64,000 nt of DNA from Marinobacter alexandrii (GCA_039984955.1 JBDWTN010000005.1:620001-684000), one strand, 5' to 3'; positions 18,601-27,534 are shown, counted from the stretch's first letter. Notes: a model not told the origin generated them from the sequence alone. Made by a program: numbers and translations.

Positions 18601-19764
18601 ACATTTGAAAGTATTTCTATTTGTCCTGGAGAAGATGTGATCATTGATGTTTCAGACGCAGAAAAAATTCATCTTTTTGCATTTGAGGATCAATTAGATC
18701 CTTCCATAAGTGGAACTGCAATCCAAGTTGATGCTATCAAATTTGATACAACCATTTATGTGAGTGGAGTATACGGTTCATTTGAAAGCGAAAAGGTGCC
18801 TTTCGAAATTGATGTTAAGGAAGTAGCCGGACAATTATCATTTGCTCCTGATACTACTTCAGTGAATCACCAAATCATACTATCGGCCATAGGTTTTAAG
18901 ATGGGATCCACCATAGAATGGTTTATAGACGACACCCCTTCTGGTTCTACTGAAAATATTCAGATGGTTGCATTTACTGGTGAGGTAAATGTTAGACTCA
19001 GAATAACGAGTAATGATGATTGCATTAAAGAGATACAGCAAACAATCTCTATGAGCACTTCTCCTTTCGCTTCACAAAGCAATTTGGTATCCTGTGGCGA
19101 AGAAGTGGTAACAATTGCTCCAGAAAATGGGACTTACTTTGGTTTTTACAATGATCCTGAATTGACCAGCCTAATAAAAAAGGGAAAGCAATTAATAACA
19201 AATGAACATTCTAAAGTATATATAGTAAGCTTAGACGATGGTCTACCAGGCAAGCTAATCGAAGTAAATATTGATAATGAATCTCCTGAAGTAGAGATAT
19301 CCCCAGTAACAACTCAAGTTGGTGAAAAATATAAAGTCCAATTGTTTGCCAACTCAAACAATGAGATAGACTCATGGAGGTGGTTCATCAATGGCGAACA
19401 ATCAGAAACACTCCAAAACCCAACTTTCTTTTTTAATAATGAAATCTACGAAGTTGTACTCAAAGTAACTACTCGAGAAGGCTGTGAAGCATCAGATACC
19501 TTACAGCTTGATTTTTCTCCTCCATTGGGGGCGGTACTAGCAGAAACATCTTACTTGTATCCGAATCCTTCAAAAGGGAGTGTGTTTTTTTATGGCACCT
19601 CAAAAATCGAAGAGCTTACCGTTTATAGTATTGATGGGAAAAAAGTGTTCACACAAAAGACACCTAAAGGCGAATTGGATTTTTCAATGCTGAAGAAGGG
19701 TCTGTACATTGTCAAACTCAACATTGGAGGCCAGTTTATTGAGCAAGAGTTGTTGATGAAGTAA
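15667..19764 (+). CDS. Secreted S8 subtilase with PKD domains and type IX sorting domain
   Basis: 1365-residue extracellular serine protease, GTG start. Signal peptide (1-20), propeptide-like region (25-110), then the S8 catalytic domain about 125-430: Asp147 in IIDSGLD, His202 in NHGMIVGG, oxyanion Asn295 in AAGNEG and Ser362 in GTSYSSPQ. All catalytic residues are present. The middle (about 440-800) is a beta-rich region I do not recognise. A PKD-like domain lies at about 896-970 (WNWTFDEG ... GCTDSF), and a second PKD-like unit near 1215-1290. The C-terminal domain begins LYPNPSKG near residue 1297 and ends with a type IX secretion pattern (GLYIVKLNIGG). It is directly downstream of the SDR gene with one base between. 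Likely nutrient scavenging or surface processing. Confidence 0.9.
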   Translation: MKKVFLILTLLVTAQLASAQSRPLLSRADFNDHKLDHEWVYIKFKEAKNQKENLLGRMIPLSDNQVDQPLSGVVKLAVPNGLDPVAYCNMLRQMDDFLYADPIVEYQLLSTPTDPLISNQYYLDNIRAFDAWGITTGDDDIIIGIIDSGLDLDHEDMVNNLWINEDDPIDGIDNDNNGFIDDYQGYDFADEDTDPNIQNGNHGMIVGGIAGASTNNGQGIAGVGYNTKVAALKGFRTANGTSNGLYDAITYAGENGFDVVNLSWGRMGSPLQSEQDIIDQAVLVHNMVVVAAAGNEGTRPTRENKWYPASYNNVLSVGASDAEDNKSLGSTYNYSVDILAPGVSMYSTVKNDGYANGGPGTSYSSPQVAATAALVKDQFPNLTALQIMERVRATADDVYDVGDNLSFEGKLGKGRLNVLRAVSESNVKSIRAENANLISKYGAVFFGDTVSVTAILTNYLAAISNPTITISSPDNNFSISQGTFQPGYLGTMDTKEVNFEIVLDDNIAPESTIGIRLDFNGTNYNDFQYLDVTTSPDYADFGNENLSMTIAGDGDLGFATYGPNFEGSGLKYGLDTLMSYTGLMLTTSSVAVSDNIIANYSSQTRGQDFSPRKNYKLYDHPGADYFGYSEFTDTGNPLIIEQSNITWNNKDFLIIRYRIINNSSSVINNLSLGIFADWDLDEKTANFASYDEIDNYSFTRNSSSNLFAGIQVLGGDNPEYSSLDMGTASGNSQDINNVFNDASKYDFLVNQNLLEAGSLGTGNDVATINGTTITELNAYEETYINVIYAIADSQANLENIFSDASDNLNDFLLKPRVLETFYTCDGTSITLDPSAGTNYEFYEDPLAQDLITSGSNFNPGVITKDTAFYVKNIDNLYKSDVFEIRLNLLNEIADFSMSTDTLYLDDFSSNVVSFSDQSQDAISWNWTFDEGTSSIIQNPDIFFSEIGTYSITLNIENALGCTDSFTKELVVANRPTPPTFESISICPGEDVIIDVSDAEKIHLFAFEDQLDPSISGTAIQVDAIKFDTTIYVSGVYGSFESEKVPFEIDVKEVAGQLSFAPDTTSVNHQIILSAIGFKMGSTIEWFIDDTPSGSTENIQMVAFTGEVNVRLRITSNDDCIKEIQQTISMSTSPFASQSNLVSCGEEVVTIAPENGTYFGFYNDPELTSLIKKGKQLITNEHSKVYIVSLDDGLPGKLIEVNIDNESPEVEISPVTTQVGEKYKVQLFANSNNEIDSWRWFINGEQSETLQNPTFFFNNEIYEVVLKVTTREGCEASDTLQLDFSPPLGAVLAETSYLYPNPSKGSVFFYGTSKIEELTVYSIDGKKVFTQKTPKGELDFSMLKKGLYIVKLNIGGQFIEQELLMK

Positions 19765-20466
19765 TTATTTGATCATTTTTTCAACAAATTCTTTATCATA
19801 GGTCATTTCATAACCCCAATACCACATTTGTTTCTTAATCCAATCAATCCTTCCTTTTACATATGCACTAGGAGCAATAGCTGAATACTTTTTAGGACTT
19901 GGCAATATCGCAGCAAGAGATGCTGCTTGAGTGACACTTAAATCTTTTGCTGATTTTTTGAAGTATACCTGAGAAGCTGCTTCAGCGCCAAAAATTCCAT
20001 TTCCAAATTCTGCAATATTCAGATAAACTTCCATGATTCTTTCTTTACTCCAAATAATCTCGATGAGCAATGAAAAGTAGAGTTCAGCCGCTTTTCTAGT
20101 ATAAGTTCTATCTGGCCACAAGAATAAATTTTTGGCTACTTGCTGTGTAATGGTACTTGCCCCTTTCATCCTCCCGCCTTTCTTATTCACGTCCTCTGCT
20201 TTCTTTATAGACTTAAAATCAAGGCCTTCATGAAGTAAAAAATTTTGATCTTCCGAACACATAACTGCTAGCTGTAGCCTACCAGAAATCTCTTCGAGAT
20301 CCTTCCACCTATAGTCTATTTTCTTAACCTGGCTCTCGATAACCATAAGCTTGGTGGTTGGTATTGGAACTACTGCATAGATCAATACCCAAAGCAAGGC
20401 TAGAATATTAAACAGAAGAATAAATCCAGCAATAGATTTGATAACATCCTTTATGATTTTTTTCAT
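19765..20466 (-). CDS. mtgA: Monofunctional peptidoglycan transglycosylase
   Basis: GT51 enzyme that polymerises lipid II into glycan strands without a transpeptidase domain. 233 residues from ATG 20466, starting MKKIIKDVIKS; the longer in-frame start at 20526 would run into the divergent gene. One N-terminal membrane helix is at about 12-32. GT51 motifs: CSEDQNFLLHEG (catalytic Glu near residue 85), KGASTITQQVAKNLFLWPDRT (about 114-134; given in shorter pieces: GASTITQQ, NLFL), KERIMEVYLNIAEFG and AAEAASQVYF-like GAEAASQVYFKK. It is divergent from the propeller protein with a 23-base spacer. Confidence 0.9.
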   Translation of the reverse strand: MKKIIKDVIKSIAGFILLFNILALLWVLIYAVVPIPTTKLMVIESQVKKIDYRWKDLEEISGRLQLAVMCSEDQNFLLHEGLDFKSIKKAEDVNKKGGRMKGASTITQQVAKNLFLWPDRTYTRKAAELYFSLLIEIIWSKERIMEVYLNIAEFGNGIFGAEAASQVYFKKSAKDLSVTQAASLAAILPSPKKYSAIAPSAYVKGRIDWIKKQMWYWGYEMTYDKEFVEKMIK

Positions 20467-20489
20467 ACTACTTCCACTAATTTCGAGAG

Positions 20490-23213
20490 ATGAGAAAAAT
20501 TTTGCTGGTTTTCTTCTTTCTTCCATTCATCACTCTTAAAGCTCAACAAGGAGACTTTCTATTAACTCATCACTTTCCTCGACATTCTAATATAGATAAT
20601 TCAAACTTTGAAATCACCAATGACAACTATGGCAGACTATGTATCGCCAATAGATCCGGTGTATTAAAGTATGACGGAGAGGCGTGGGATTATTACAAAA
20701 CTCCATCAGCAGCACTTTCTATCGCCGTTGACTCTAGTGATGTAGTATATGTGGGCTGCATAGGATCTATTGGCATGATCGACTTTCATAACAAAGCCAT
20801 TCAATACAAACCTATTCTTGAAACTGATACACTCAATGATCTATTCTTAGAAACGCATCATTTCAATAACAAAGTCTATTTCTTAGGAAGTGAAAATTTG
20901 ATAGTGTACGACATATATTCTAAGAAAATCAAACATCATAATGGAAACTTCATCAATATCTATGAATTAGATACGGAAATATTTGTGAACGCATCTGATA
21001 ATCAGACTTTTTTGATAAATGATTCTTTAACCAAAATTAGTCCTCAGCAAAAAGTCTCCTTTGCAGATCAAAGAAAAGGAAACCCTGATTTAGTATTGGG
21101 CTTCAATAATAAGATCTATCAATATCAAGATGTTGAATTCAAAGAATTAACTCAAAGTAAGAAAATCGATGAGCTAGGTTTTGAGGTGAAAGAGATTAAA
21201 TGGTTGAATGATTCACTTTTTGTGTGTTCAACTTTTGAAAGTGGACTTGTCCTATTCAACATAAATGACAAAGAATACCTGGAAATCACAGATTATCAAG
21301 CTGGACTTCCTGATAATGAAATCTATACTATACATACTGACAACTCGAATGGTATCTGGGCAGCTCATCAGTTTGGTATAACGCATATTGCTCCTTTATT
21401 TCCGGCATATAGCTATTCACACTTTCATGGACTTAATGGTAATCTCACTAGTGTATCGAGCTATCAGAAAGATCTGTGGGTAACTACCAGCCTTGGGCTT
21501 TACTTTTTTGATCAGGATACAATCTTTGAAAACAAAGTGTATTACGAGGTAAAAAGAAAAAAAAGAAAACCTATCTCCCAGAAGCAAAAAACTGTTGAAA
21601 CAAAAGAAGAAAGTGAAAAGCCTTTTTTAAAACGACTTTTTGGCAAGAAAAAGAGAGCAAAAAGCGATGAAGATTCAGACAAGAAAAAAGGATTGTTTAA
21701 ATCCATCGCTGACATATTTGATGGGGATAACAGTGTAGAAAAAGTAAAAGGCAAGCCTGATAAAAACACCAAATACGTTAGGAAAGTCAGAAAAATACCT
21801 GTTGACATAAACTATGCCTTTAAAAAAGTAGATGGTGCGAACGGAAAGTTTATTTCACTACTCCCCTACAAAGGAAAGCTATTGGCAGTAAGTACTTCTG
21901 GCATTTATGAGGTCTCTAAGTCTGACGCACAAATCATTATACCGGAAAGCATACGGTCCTTTCTTGTTAATAACAAAGAGCAATTAGTGATTAGCACTTC
22001 AGACCTTGAAGTAAAAGTTTACACGTTGATCGAGGATGTGTGGGTTGAGCAGATGAGTGAATCCATGAATGATATCATCGTAAGCATGAAAGAGGACGAT
22101 AGTGGAAATATGTGGATGGCTGGATCCTCAGCCATTTATAAAACAACGTCAACAGATTCTACTTTTTCTATTGATGAGGAGCTGGCTTTAAACAATATTT
22201 TCCTGGATGAAGTAAATATTCTAAATCGGAAGGATACGCTTTATTTTATCAACTCCCAAGGCTATTTCTTTTTTGATTCCTCTTCGAATACCGTTCTTGA
22301 AAATCATGAACTTAAAAATAGGCTGGGTATTCCTATACATCACATATTCGATCCTATCGAGCGAGGAGTATGGGTATTTAATGGAAAAGTATGGAATCAT
22401 CTGAAGGAAAATGGTCAGGTAGAGACTCTTGAATATTTGGGACTATTTCCTGACTTAAGAGCAATCTCAGCTGACAAAAGCTCTGGGCAACTATGGCTCA
22501 TTACGCAAGAAAACGATATCCTTAAATATGACCCTTTCAAAAAAGGTGGTATGGAGAGTTTTAACTTCTTTCTAAAGAAGGTATCTAACGAAAATGGAGA
22601 AATAGATCAATCTAAAAAGTTTGTTCTCAGCTATGATGAGAATTTTTTGAGTGTGGAACTTTCAAAACCAGATTTCTTAGGATTATTGAATCCAGAGTTT
22701 CAATACAAACTTAATGGCCTTCACAATGAATGGTCTGAATGGACTCGAAGCAAGTCCATTGACTTTACTTTCTTACCTGAAGGGAATTACAAGCTTCTTG
22801 TACGCTCCCGAGATACATTCGGACGGGTAGAGGAAGGTGAAATGTTGTCCTTTTCAGTTAAGCCTCCCTATTGGCAAACACCATGGTTCTATGCAATTCA
22901 AATTACATTCTTTGGAGGACTCGTGTTCTTATCTACCCGATTGAATCAGGATAGTTCTAAGAATAGATTGCTGAGAAGCGGGTTAACTCTCCTTACTTTA
23001 GTTCTCATAATTGAGTTTTTGCAAAGTGCAATTGGGTCGCTTTTTAGTTTCAAGAGTACTCCTGTCGTAGACTTTCTGTTGGACGCTTCAATCGCGTTTC
23101 TCATTTTCCCTCTGGAAAGGCTTCTAAGAGAACTGATGACAAAAGGAAAAGTGAAGGTTAAGATTAATAAGGATAATATCCCATTAGTTCGGCAAAACTC
23201 CTCGTCCAAATAG
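20490..23213 (+). CDS. Exported two-component-type beta-propeller protein with Y_Y_Y domain but no kinase
   Basis: 907 residues. Signal peptide (1-19), then propeller-like repeats with motifs such as GIWAAHQFGITHIAPL, FGG-like turns and W/Y-rich blades, then a Y_Y_Y domain at about 720-790 (QYKLNGLHNEWSEW). Three hydrophobic segments follow (about 796-815, 830-848 and 860-875). It resembles the sensor half of hybrid two-component systems, but the protein stops after the membrane part, without histidine kinase, ATPase or regulator domains. A lysine-rich, low-complexity insert (about residues 352-434) interrupts the propeller. A role in sensing, or as a scaffold for another signalling partner, is an inference. 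Confidence 0.75.
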   Translation: MRKILLVFFFLPFITLKAQQGDFLLTHHFPRHSNIDNSNFEITNDNYGRLCIANRSGVLKYDGEAWDYYKTPSAALSIAVDSSDVVYVGCIGSIGMIDFHNKAIQYKPILETDTLNDLFLETHHFNNKVYFLGSENLIVYDIYSKKIKHHNGNFINIYELDTEIFVNASDNQTFLINDSLTKISPQQKVSFADQRKGNPDLVLGFNNKIYQYQDVEFKELTQSKKIDELGFEVKEIKWLNDSLFVCSTFESGLVLFNINDKEYLEITDYQAGLPDNEIYTIHTDNSNGIWAAHQFGITHIAPLFPAYSYSHFHGLNGNLTSVSSYQKDLWVTTSLGLYFFDQDTIFENKVYYEVKRKKRKPISQKQKTVETKEESEKPFLKRLFGKKKRAKSDEDSDKKKGLFKSIADIFDGDNSVEKVKGKPDKNTKYVRKVRKIPVDINYAFKKVDGANGKFISLLPYKGKLLAVSTSGIYEVSKSDAQIIIPESIRSFLVNNKEQLVISTSDLEVKVYTLIEDVWVEQMSESMNDIIVSMKEDDSGNMWMAGSSAIYKTTSTDSTFSIDEELALNNIFLDEVNILNRKDTLYFINSQGYFFFDSSSNTVLENHELKNRLGIPIHHIFDPIERGVWVFNGKVWNHLKENGQVETLEYLGLFPDLRAISADKSSGQLWLITQENDILKYDPFKKGGMESFNFFLKKVSNENGEIDQSKKFVLSYDENFLSVELSKPDFLGLLNPEFQYKLNGLHNEWSEWTRSKSIDFTFLPEGNYKLLVRSRDTFGRVEEGEMLSFSVKPPYWQTPWFYAIQITFFGGLVFLSTRLNQDSSKNRLLRSGLTLLTLVLIIEFLQSAIGSLFSFKSTPVVDFLLDASIAFLIFPLERLLRELMTKGKVKVKINKDNIPLVRQNSSSK

Positions 23214-23744
23214 CCAATTCCCTGGAGCATCCGGATCTTCACTCCTAAAGAATTCTTTAACCGCTTTGATAAGTTCTCCTCGACTTATCAAATCATCATG
23301 ATTAAGGTCTAATTTCCTAAATGCCTTAGCTGCAAAACGAACTTCTATTCTGTAAGCGACAAAAAGATCAATAAATTCATCCAAATTAATGTATCCATCT
23401 TTGTCCATATCGAAATTGTCAAACAACTCGCCTACATAGTTTTCTACATATTCGTTAAAGAGATTTTCATCCCCATTGATGATCATTTCTTCTGCGAAGT
23501 GAATCCAATGATCCCAATTAGCACGTCCATCATTATTATTCACAAAGAAATTGAAGCGATTCCAGCTATCTTCAAATCCTGAAACAATCTTTTTGTATTT
23601 CTCATTCTCTTCCTTTATTCCCCAGAGAATACACAGGTTTTCTGCAATACCTATAAAATCCTCTTTCTCGATAATTCCGTTACGATCGAAATCAAGAATA
23701 TAAAAAAAACGTTCTAACTTATTGGTTTGTAGTTCGGTAAGCAT
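23184..23744 (-). CDS. EF-hand calcium-binding protein (calerythrin/SCP-like)
   Basis: 186 residues, no signal peptide, four EF-hand-like units. Loop 1 is DFDRNGIIEKED (residues 18-29), loop 2 is degenerate (NNNDGRANWDHW), loop 3 is DMDKDGYINLDE and loop 4 is DLNHDDLISRGE with Asp instead of the loop glycine. The four-hand layout and length match the sarcoplasmic-calcium-binding-protein-like family, known from actinobacterial calerythrin. Loops 1, 3 and 4 keep acidic ligands, so calcium binding is likely. It converges with the propeller gene and overlaps its 3' end by 30 bases. A calcium buffer or signalling role is inferred. Confidence 0.85.
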   Translation of the reverse strand: MLTELQTNKLERFFYILDFDRNGIIEKEDFIGIAENLCILWGIKEENEKYKKIVSGFEDSWNRFNFFVNNNDGRANWDHWIHFAEEMIINGDENLFNEYVENYVGELFDNFDMDKDGYINLDEFIDLFVAYRIEVRFAAKAFRKLDLNHDDLISRGELIKAVKEFFRSEDPDAPGNWLFGRGVLPN

Positions 23745-23939
23745 ACGAAGCTGAGTTTCGGCGAAATTAATAAATCCTGTTCTTTTAACATCTTTTTTTG
23801 GAGTTTCGGCTGTTGTTTCTTACCCAATCACCTCCTTCCATGTCGTTCTACAGTCGTATTAATCACTCTATTTCATCATTTATAACTCAATCGATTTGAG
23901 CAGTATAACTTAAAATCAAACCATTGATAAAAATTGAAC

Positions 23940-23969
23940 TTTGACTTCATATGCTTGTTGGTATTTTTG
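23940..23969 (+). promoter_or_regulatory. Putative promoter of cinA
   Basis: TTTG at 23940-23943 and TATTTTTG at 23962-23969, 18 bases apart, match the Bacteroidota -33/-7 consensus. Transcription would start near 23976, leaving a leader of about 40 bases before ATG 24017. This is the best promoter match in the window. The remaining part of the 272-base gap (23745-23939) holds no gene that I can see. Confidence 0.55.
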
Positions 23970-24016
23970 GATCATCAAATTCTCTAAGACTCTTATTTTA
24001 ATTATTCAAAATATAA

Positions 24017-25261
24017 ATGCCTGCAAAAGCGATACTCATTTCAATAGGTGACGAAATTTTATACGGTCAGACACTAGACACAAACTCACATTGGATGAGT
24101 GGAGAACTTGATAGTCTTGGCATTCGTGTGATCAAGAAAGTTACCATTGGAGATTCAAAAGATGAAATTTTGCTTCACCTTAGCGAAGCTGAAAAATCAG
24201 CAGATATTATACTGATCACAGGTGGTTTGGGCCCTACTAATGATGACTTAACCAAACCATGTCTGGTTGAATACTTCAATACGCATCTTATTAGAAATGA
24301 GGAAGTACTAAAAAATATCCAGACGCTTTTTTCAAAAGCTGGAAGGGAGATGTCAGATCTGAATGAGCAACAAGCGGATCTCCCTGCTAATTGTGTAGCA
24401 GTACCAAACCTAATCGGAACTGCTCCCGGGATGTGGTTTGAACGAAACCAAAAAGTAATCGTTTCAATGCCTGGTGTACCCTATGAGATGAAGCGAATGA
24501 TGCAGGATACCATACTGCCAAAACTTCGTTCTGCTTTTATCAAAGATGGTATTTACCACCGGATGATAAGAACCATTGGAATCCCTGAATCCAAGTTGGC
24601 AGAACAAATTGAGAAGTGGGAACAATCATTGCCAAACCATATCAAACTCGCCTATCTCCCAACAATGGGCAGTGTTAAGCTTCGGTTAACCACATCTGGT
24701 GATGGAGAAAAAGTAAAAAAGGAAGTTCAACATGAGATAGATAAAGTCCTTCCTTTAATTGATAAATATGTTTACGGTTTTGATAATGAAGAAATTGAAG
24801 AAGCTATCGGTAGAATGTTGAAAGAAAAAAAATATAGTCTAGCAGTTGCTGAAAGCTGTACCGGCGGCTTTTTGTCTCATAAAATAACCTCTGTACCCGG
24901 GAGTTCAGAGTGGTTCAATGGTGCGTTTGTTCCGTATTCCAATCAACTAAAAAACGAGCAATTACACGTTGGGAAAGAAATCATTCAAAATCATGGGGCC
25001 GTCAGTGAACCTGTTGTTTTAGCTTTGGCAGAAAATGTAAGGAAAGAATTCAGAACCAATGTAGGTATATCGATAAGTGGTGTGGCTGGTCCTGGAGGAG
25101 GGACAAAAGAAAAACCTGTTGGAACAGTTTGGATAGGGTATTCTGACGAGAAGAGAACTGTAGCAAAGAAGCTACAGTTAACTAAGGATCGAGGGATCAA
25201 TATTCAATACAGTGCCATTGCCGCACTTAACATGATTAGAATAAACCTAGATAAGGATTAA
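24017..25261 (+). CDS. cinA: CinA family protein (competence/damage-inducible, NMN amidase)
   Basis: 414 residues with both CinA domains. The N-terminal molybdopterin-binding-like domain (about 1-170) opens with AILISIGDEILYGQTLDTN and has ILITGGLGPTNDDLTK. The C-terminal CinA domain (about 255-410) has the nicotinamide-mononucleotide deamidase motif AVAESCTGG and GVAGPGGGTKEKPVGTVWIG. Full-length CinA proteins act in pyridine-nucleotide salvage. Preceded by a good promoter match; 52 bases before the E2 gene, whose own -7 element lies between them. Confidence 0.9.
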   Translation: MPAKAILISIGDEILYGQTLDTNSHWMSGELDSLGIRVIKKVTIGDSKDEILLHLSEAEKSADIILITGGLGPTNDDLTKPCLVEYFNTHLIRNEEVLKNIQTLFSKAGREMSDLNEQQADLPANCVAVPNLIGTAPGMWFERNQKVIVSMPGVPYEMKRMMQDTILPKLRSAFIKDGIYHRMIRTIGIPESKLAEQIEKWEQSLPNHIKLAYLPTMGSVKLRLTTSGDGEKVKKEVQHEIDKVLPLIDKYVYGFDNEEIEEAIGRMLKEKKYSLAVAESCTGGFLSHKITSVPGSSEWFNGAFVPYSNQLKNEQLHVGKEIIQNHGAVSEPVVLALAENVRKEFRTNVGISISGVAGPGGGTKEKPVGTVWIGYSDEKRTVAKKLQLTKDRGINIQYSAIAALNMIRINLDKD

Positions 25262-25270
25262 CAAAATTAT

Positions 25271-25278
25271 TATCTTTG
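25271..25278 (+). promoter_or_regulatory. Putative -7 element of the E2 gene
   Basis: TATCTTTG matches TAnnTTTG exactly, 35 bases before ATG 25314. No clear -33 box is seen upstream; it would lie in the end of cinA. Confidence 0.4.
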
Positions 25279-25313
25279 AGAACGAAATAAACAACCTATA
25301 AACAAAATATAAT

Positions 25314-26636
25314 ATGGCAACTGTAGAAATGGTCATGCCTAAGATGGGCGAAAGTGTGATGGAAGGAACTGTGCTTGCATGGTTGAAAAATGTGGGAGAT
25401 ACCATTGAAGAAGATGAATCGATCCTTGAAGTCGCTACAGACAAGGTTGATACAGAAATACCAGCTACACATGCAGGAGTATTAAAAGAGGTCTTGGCTG
25501 GTGAAGGTGATGTAATTGAGGTTGGAAAACCAATTGCGATCATTGAAACAGACGGTGAAGCCGGAGGATCCACCCCTACTCCTGCCGAAAGTCAAAAAGA
25601 GTCAAATCCTGTAGAAAAAGCAGAAGAAATTTTAGAAACTGCTATATCAACAGCCTCAGCAAGCAATGGAATATCTGTACCCAGAACATCTGATTCTGGA
25701 AAGTTTTTCTCACCTCTAGTAAGAAGCATTGCGAAGGAAGAAGGTATTTCTGTTGGCGAATTGGAATCTATCGGTGGCTCTGGCAAAGAAGGCAGAGTAA
25801 CTAAGAATGATATTCTCAACTATGTAAAAACACGAAAACCAGGAGGAATACCGGCAAAAGCAACTACCTCCGCAGCTTCTGCTATGCCTTCAGCTTCACA
25901 TCAACCTATGCCTGTGGCGGTAGATGGTGGCGATGAAATCATTGAGATGGATCGCATGCGTAAGATGATTTCAGAGAGGATGGTAGCGTCCAAGCATATC
26001 TCTCCTCATGTTACTTCTTTCGTAGAAGCTGATGTGACCAAAGTGGTTGGCTGGAGAAACAAGGTTAAGAATGAATTCTTAAGCAGAGAAGGTGAAAAAC
26101 TAACGTTTACTCCCATTCTCATTGAAGCAATCGTCAGAGCAATCAAAGACTTTCCGATGATTAATGTTCAAGTTGATGGGACCAACATTGTTAAGAAAAA
26201 AGCAATCAATATTGGGATGGCAACCGCCCTTCCTAGTGGAAACTTAATTGTGCCTGTCATTCACAATGCAGATCAATTAAGCCTTGTTGGAATTACGAAG
26301 AAAGTCAATGATTTAGCCAAAAGAGCAAGAGAAAACAAACTGAAGCCTGATGAATTACAAGGTGGAACGTACACCGTTTCAAACGTAGGATCATTCGGCA
26401 ATGTAATGGGCACTCCTATCATCATGCAACCACAGGTAGCTATCATGGCGCTGGGAGCCATTCAGAAGAAGCCTTCCGTTGTAGAAACTCCAGAAGGAGA
26501 TATGATTGGGATCAGGAGTAAGATGTTCCTTTCTCATAGCTATGACCATCGTGTAGTAGATGGAGCTCTAGGAGGTATGTTTGTAAGGAAGGTAGCCGAT
26601 TACCTAGAAGAATACGACCTGAATAGAAGTATATAA
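25314..26636 (+). CDS. Dihydrolipoyl acyltransferase, E2 of a 2-oxoacid dehydrogenase complex
   Basis: 440 residues in three domains. A lipoyl domain (1-78) with the lipoylated lysine in EVATDKVDTEIPA; a peripheral-subunit-binding domain (about 122-165, with VRSIAKEEGIS and GKEGRVTKNDIL); an acyltransferase domain (about 205-440) with SHSYDHRVVDGALGG carrying the catalytic His and Asp. Ala/Pro/Ser-rich linkers separate them. One lipoyl domain and the overall pattern favour the branched-chain 2-oxoacid or a mixed pyruvate/branched-chain enzyme. No E1 or E3 gene is adjacent, so the substrate cannot be decided here. Confidence 0.9.
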   Translation: MATVEMVMPKMGESVMEGTVLAWLKNVGDTIEEDESILEVATDKVDTEIPATHAGVLKEVLAGEGDVIEVGKPIAIIETDGEAGGSTPTPAESQKESNPVEKAEEILETAISTASASNGISVPRTSDSGKFFSPLVRSIAKEEGISVGELESIGGSGKEGRVTKNDILNYVKTRKPGGIPAKATTSAASAMPSASHQPMPVAVDGGDEIIEMDRMRKMISERMVASKHISPHVTSFVEADVTKVVGWRNKVKNEFLSREGEKLTFTPILIEAIVRAIKDFPMINVQVDGTNIVKKKAINIGMATALPSGNLIVPVIHNADQLSLVGITKKVNDLAKRARENKLKPDELQGGTYTVSNVGSFGNVMGTPIIMQPQVAIMALGAIQKKPSVVETPEGDMIGIRSKMFLSHSYDHRVVDGALGGMFVRKVADYLEEYDLNRSI

Positions 26637-26645
26637 AAACTCGTT

Positions 26646-27524
26646 GTGGCGCACTCGCACCACCATCATAGTCATTCGGAAGGCAACATTAAAGTTGCCT
26701 TCTTCCTCAATCTTGGTTTTGCTATAATCGAGATTATTGGTGGACTATTGACCAATAGTGTCGCCATCCTTTCTGATGCCCTTCATGACTTAGGAGATAG
26801 TCTTTCATTAGGTGTATCATGGTACTTCGCACGAATATCCCAAAAAGGCAGCAATCGTGATTTTTCTTATGGCTACAAACGCTTTTCTGTTCTTGGTGCC
26901 CTGATTAACTCCATTGTACTCATAACTGGATCTATTTTTATTGTAGTCGAAGCGATTCCAAGATTACTTAACCCCATTCATCCGGATACTTCAGGGATGA
27001 TCCTTCTTGCAATTGGTGGAGTGATTGTAAATGGAGCTGCTGCTTTCAAACTGAGTCATGGAAAAACAATAAATGAAAAAGCAGTTTATACACATTTGCT
27101 AGAGGACATACTCGGCTGGATAGCTGTTCTGATAGGTTCTATAGTTATGCATTTCTGGGATGTTCCAATCATTGATCCCGTTTTATCCATTTTAATAGCA
27201 CTATATATCTTATTCAATGTCTTTAAAAACCTAAAAGAAAGTTTCAGAATCATTTTACAAGGAACTCCAATTGACATTAAAATCGATGAAATTCATAAGA
27301 CTATCCTGGGTGTACCAAATGTAATTGATGTTCACGATTGTCATATTTGGTCAATGGACGGTGAATATCATATTCTTTCCATCCATTTGATCGTATCTAG
27401 CAAACTTTCCTTAGCGGAATTAAGGCAAATCAAAGTAGAATCAAAGAGTCGCCTGATCAGCTTAGGTATCAACCACACGACTATTGAGTTCGAAACTCCA
27501 GAAGAAAAGTGTGAACCTTGCTAA
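26646..27524 (+). CDS. Cation diffusion facilitator (zinc/cobalt/cadmium exporter)
   Basis: 292 residues, GTG start, 9 bases after the E2 gene. It starts with a His-rich cluster (HSHHHHSHSE) that would bind metal. Six membrane helices span about 13-210. The metal site is in ILSDALHDLGDS (helix 2) and HLLEDILGW (helix 5), the usual HD/HD pattern of zinc-type CDF proteins. A cytoplasmic C-terminal domain (about 215-292) with VIDVHDCHIWSMDGE completes the family. It should export Zn2+ or similar ions by proton antiport. Confidence 0.9.
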   Translation: MAHSHHHHSHSEGNIKVAFFLNLGFAIIEIIGGLLTNSVAILSDALHDLGDSLSLGVSWYFARISQKGSNRDFSYGYKRFSVLGALINSIVLITGSIFIVVEAIPRLLNPIHPDTSGMILLAIGGVIVNGAAAFKLSHGKTINEKAVYTHLLEDILGWIAVLIGSIVMHFWDVPIIDPVLSILIALYILFNVFKNLKESFRIILQGTPIDIKIDEIHKTILGVPNVIDVHDCHIWSMDGEYHILSIHLIVSSKLSLAELRQIKVESKSRLISLGINHTTIEFETPEEKCEPC

Positions 27525-27534
27525 TTTTACAGCA

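Noticed and set aside
21542-21808. Minus-strand frame of 88 codons with many Phe, Leu and Ser
   Set aside because: It is the reverse complement of the lysine-rich insert of the propeller protein, which gives a hydrophobic-looking shadow.
25247-25573. Minus-strand frame of 108 codons over the start of the E2 gene
   Set aside because: Antisense to the lipoyl domain, whose lysine motif is unmistakable; composition is that of a shadow frame.
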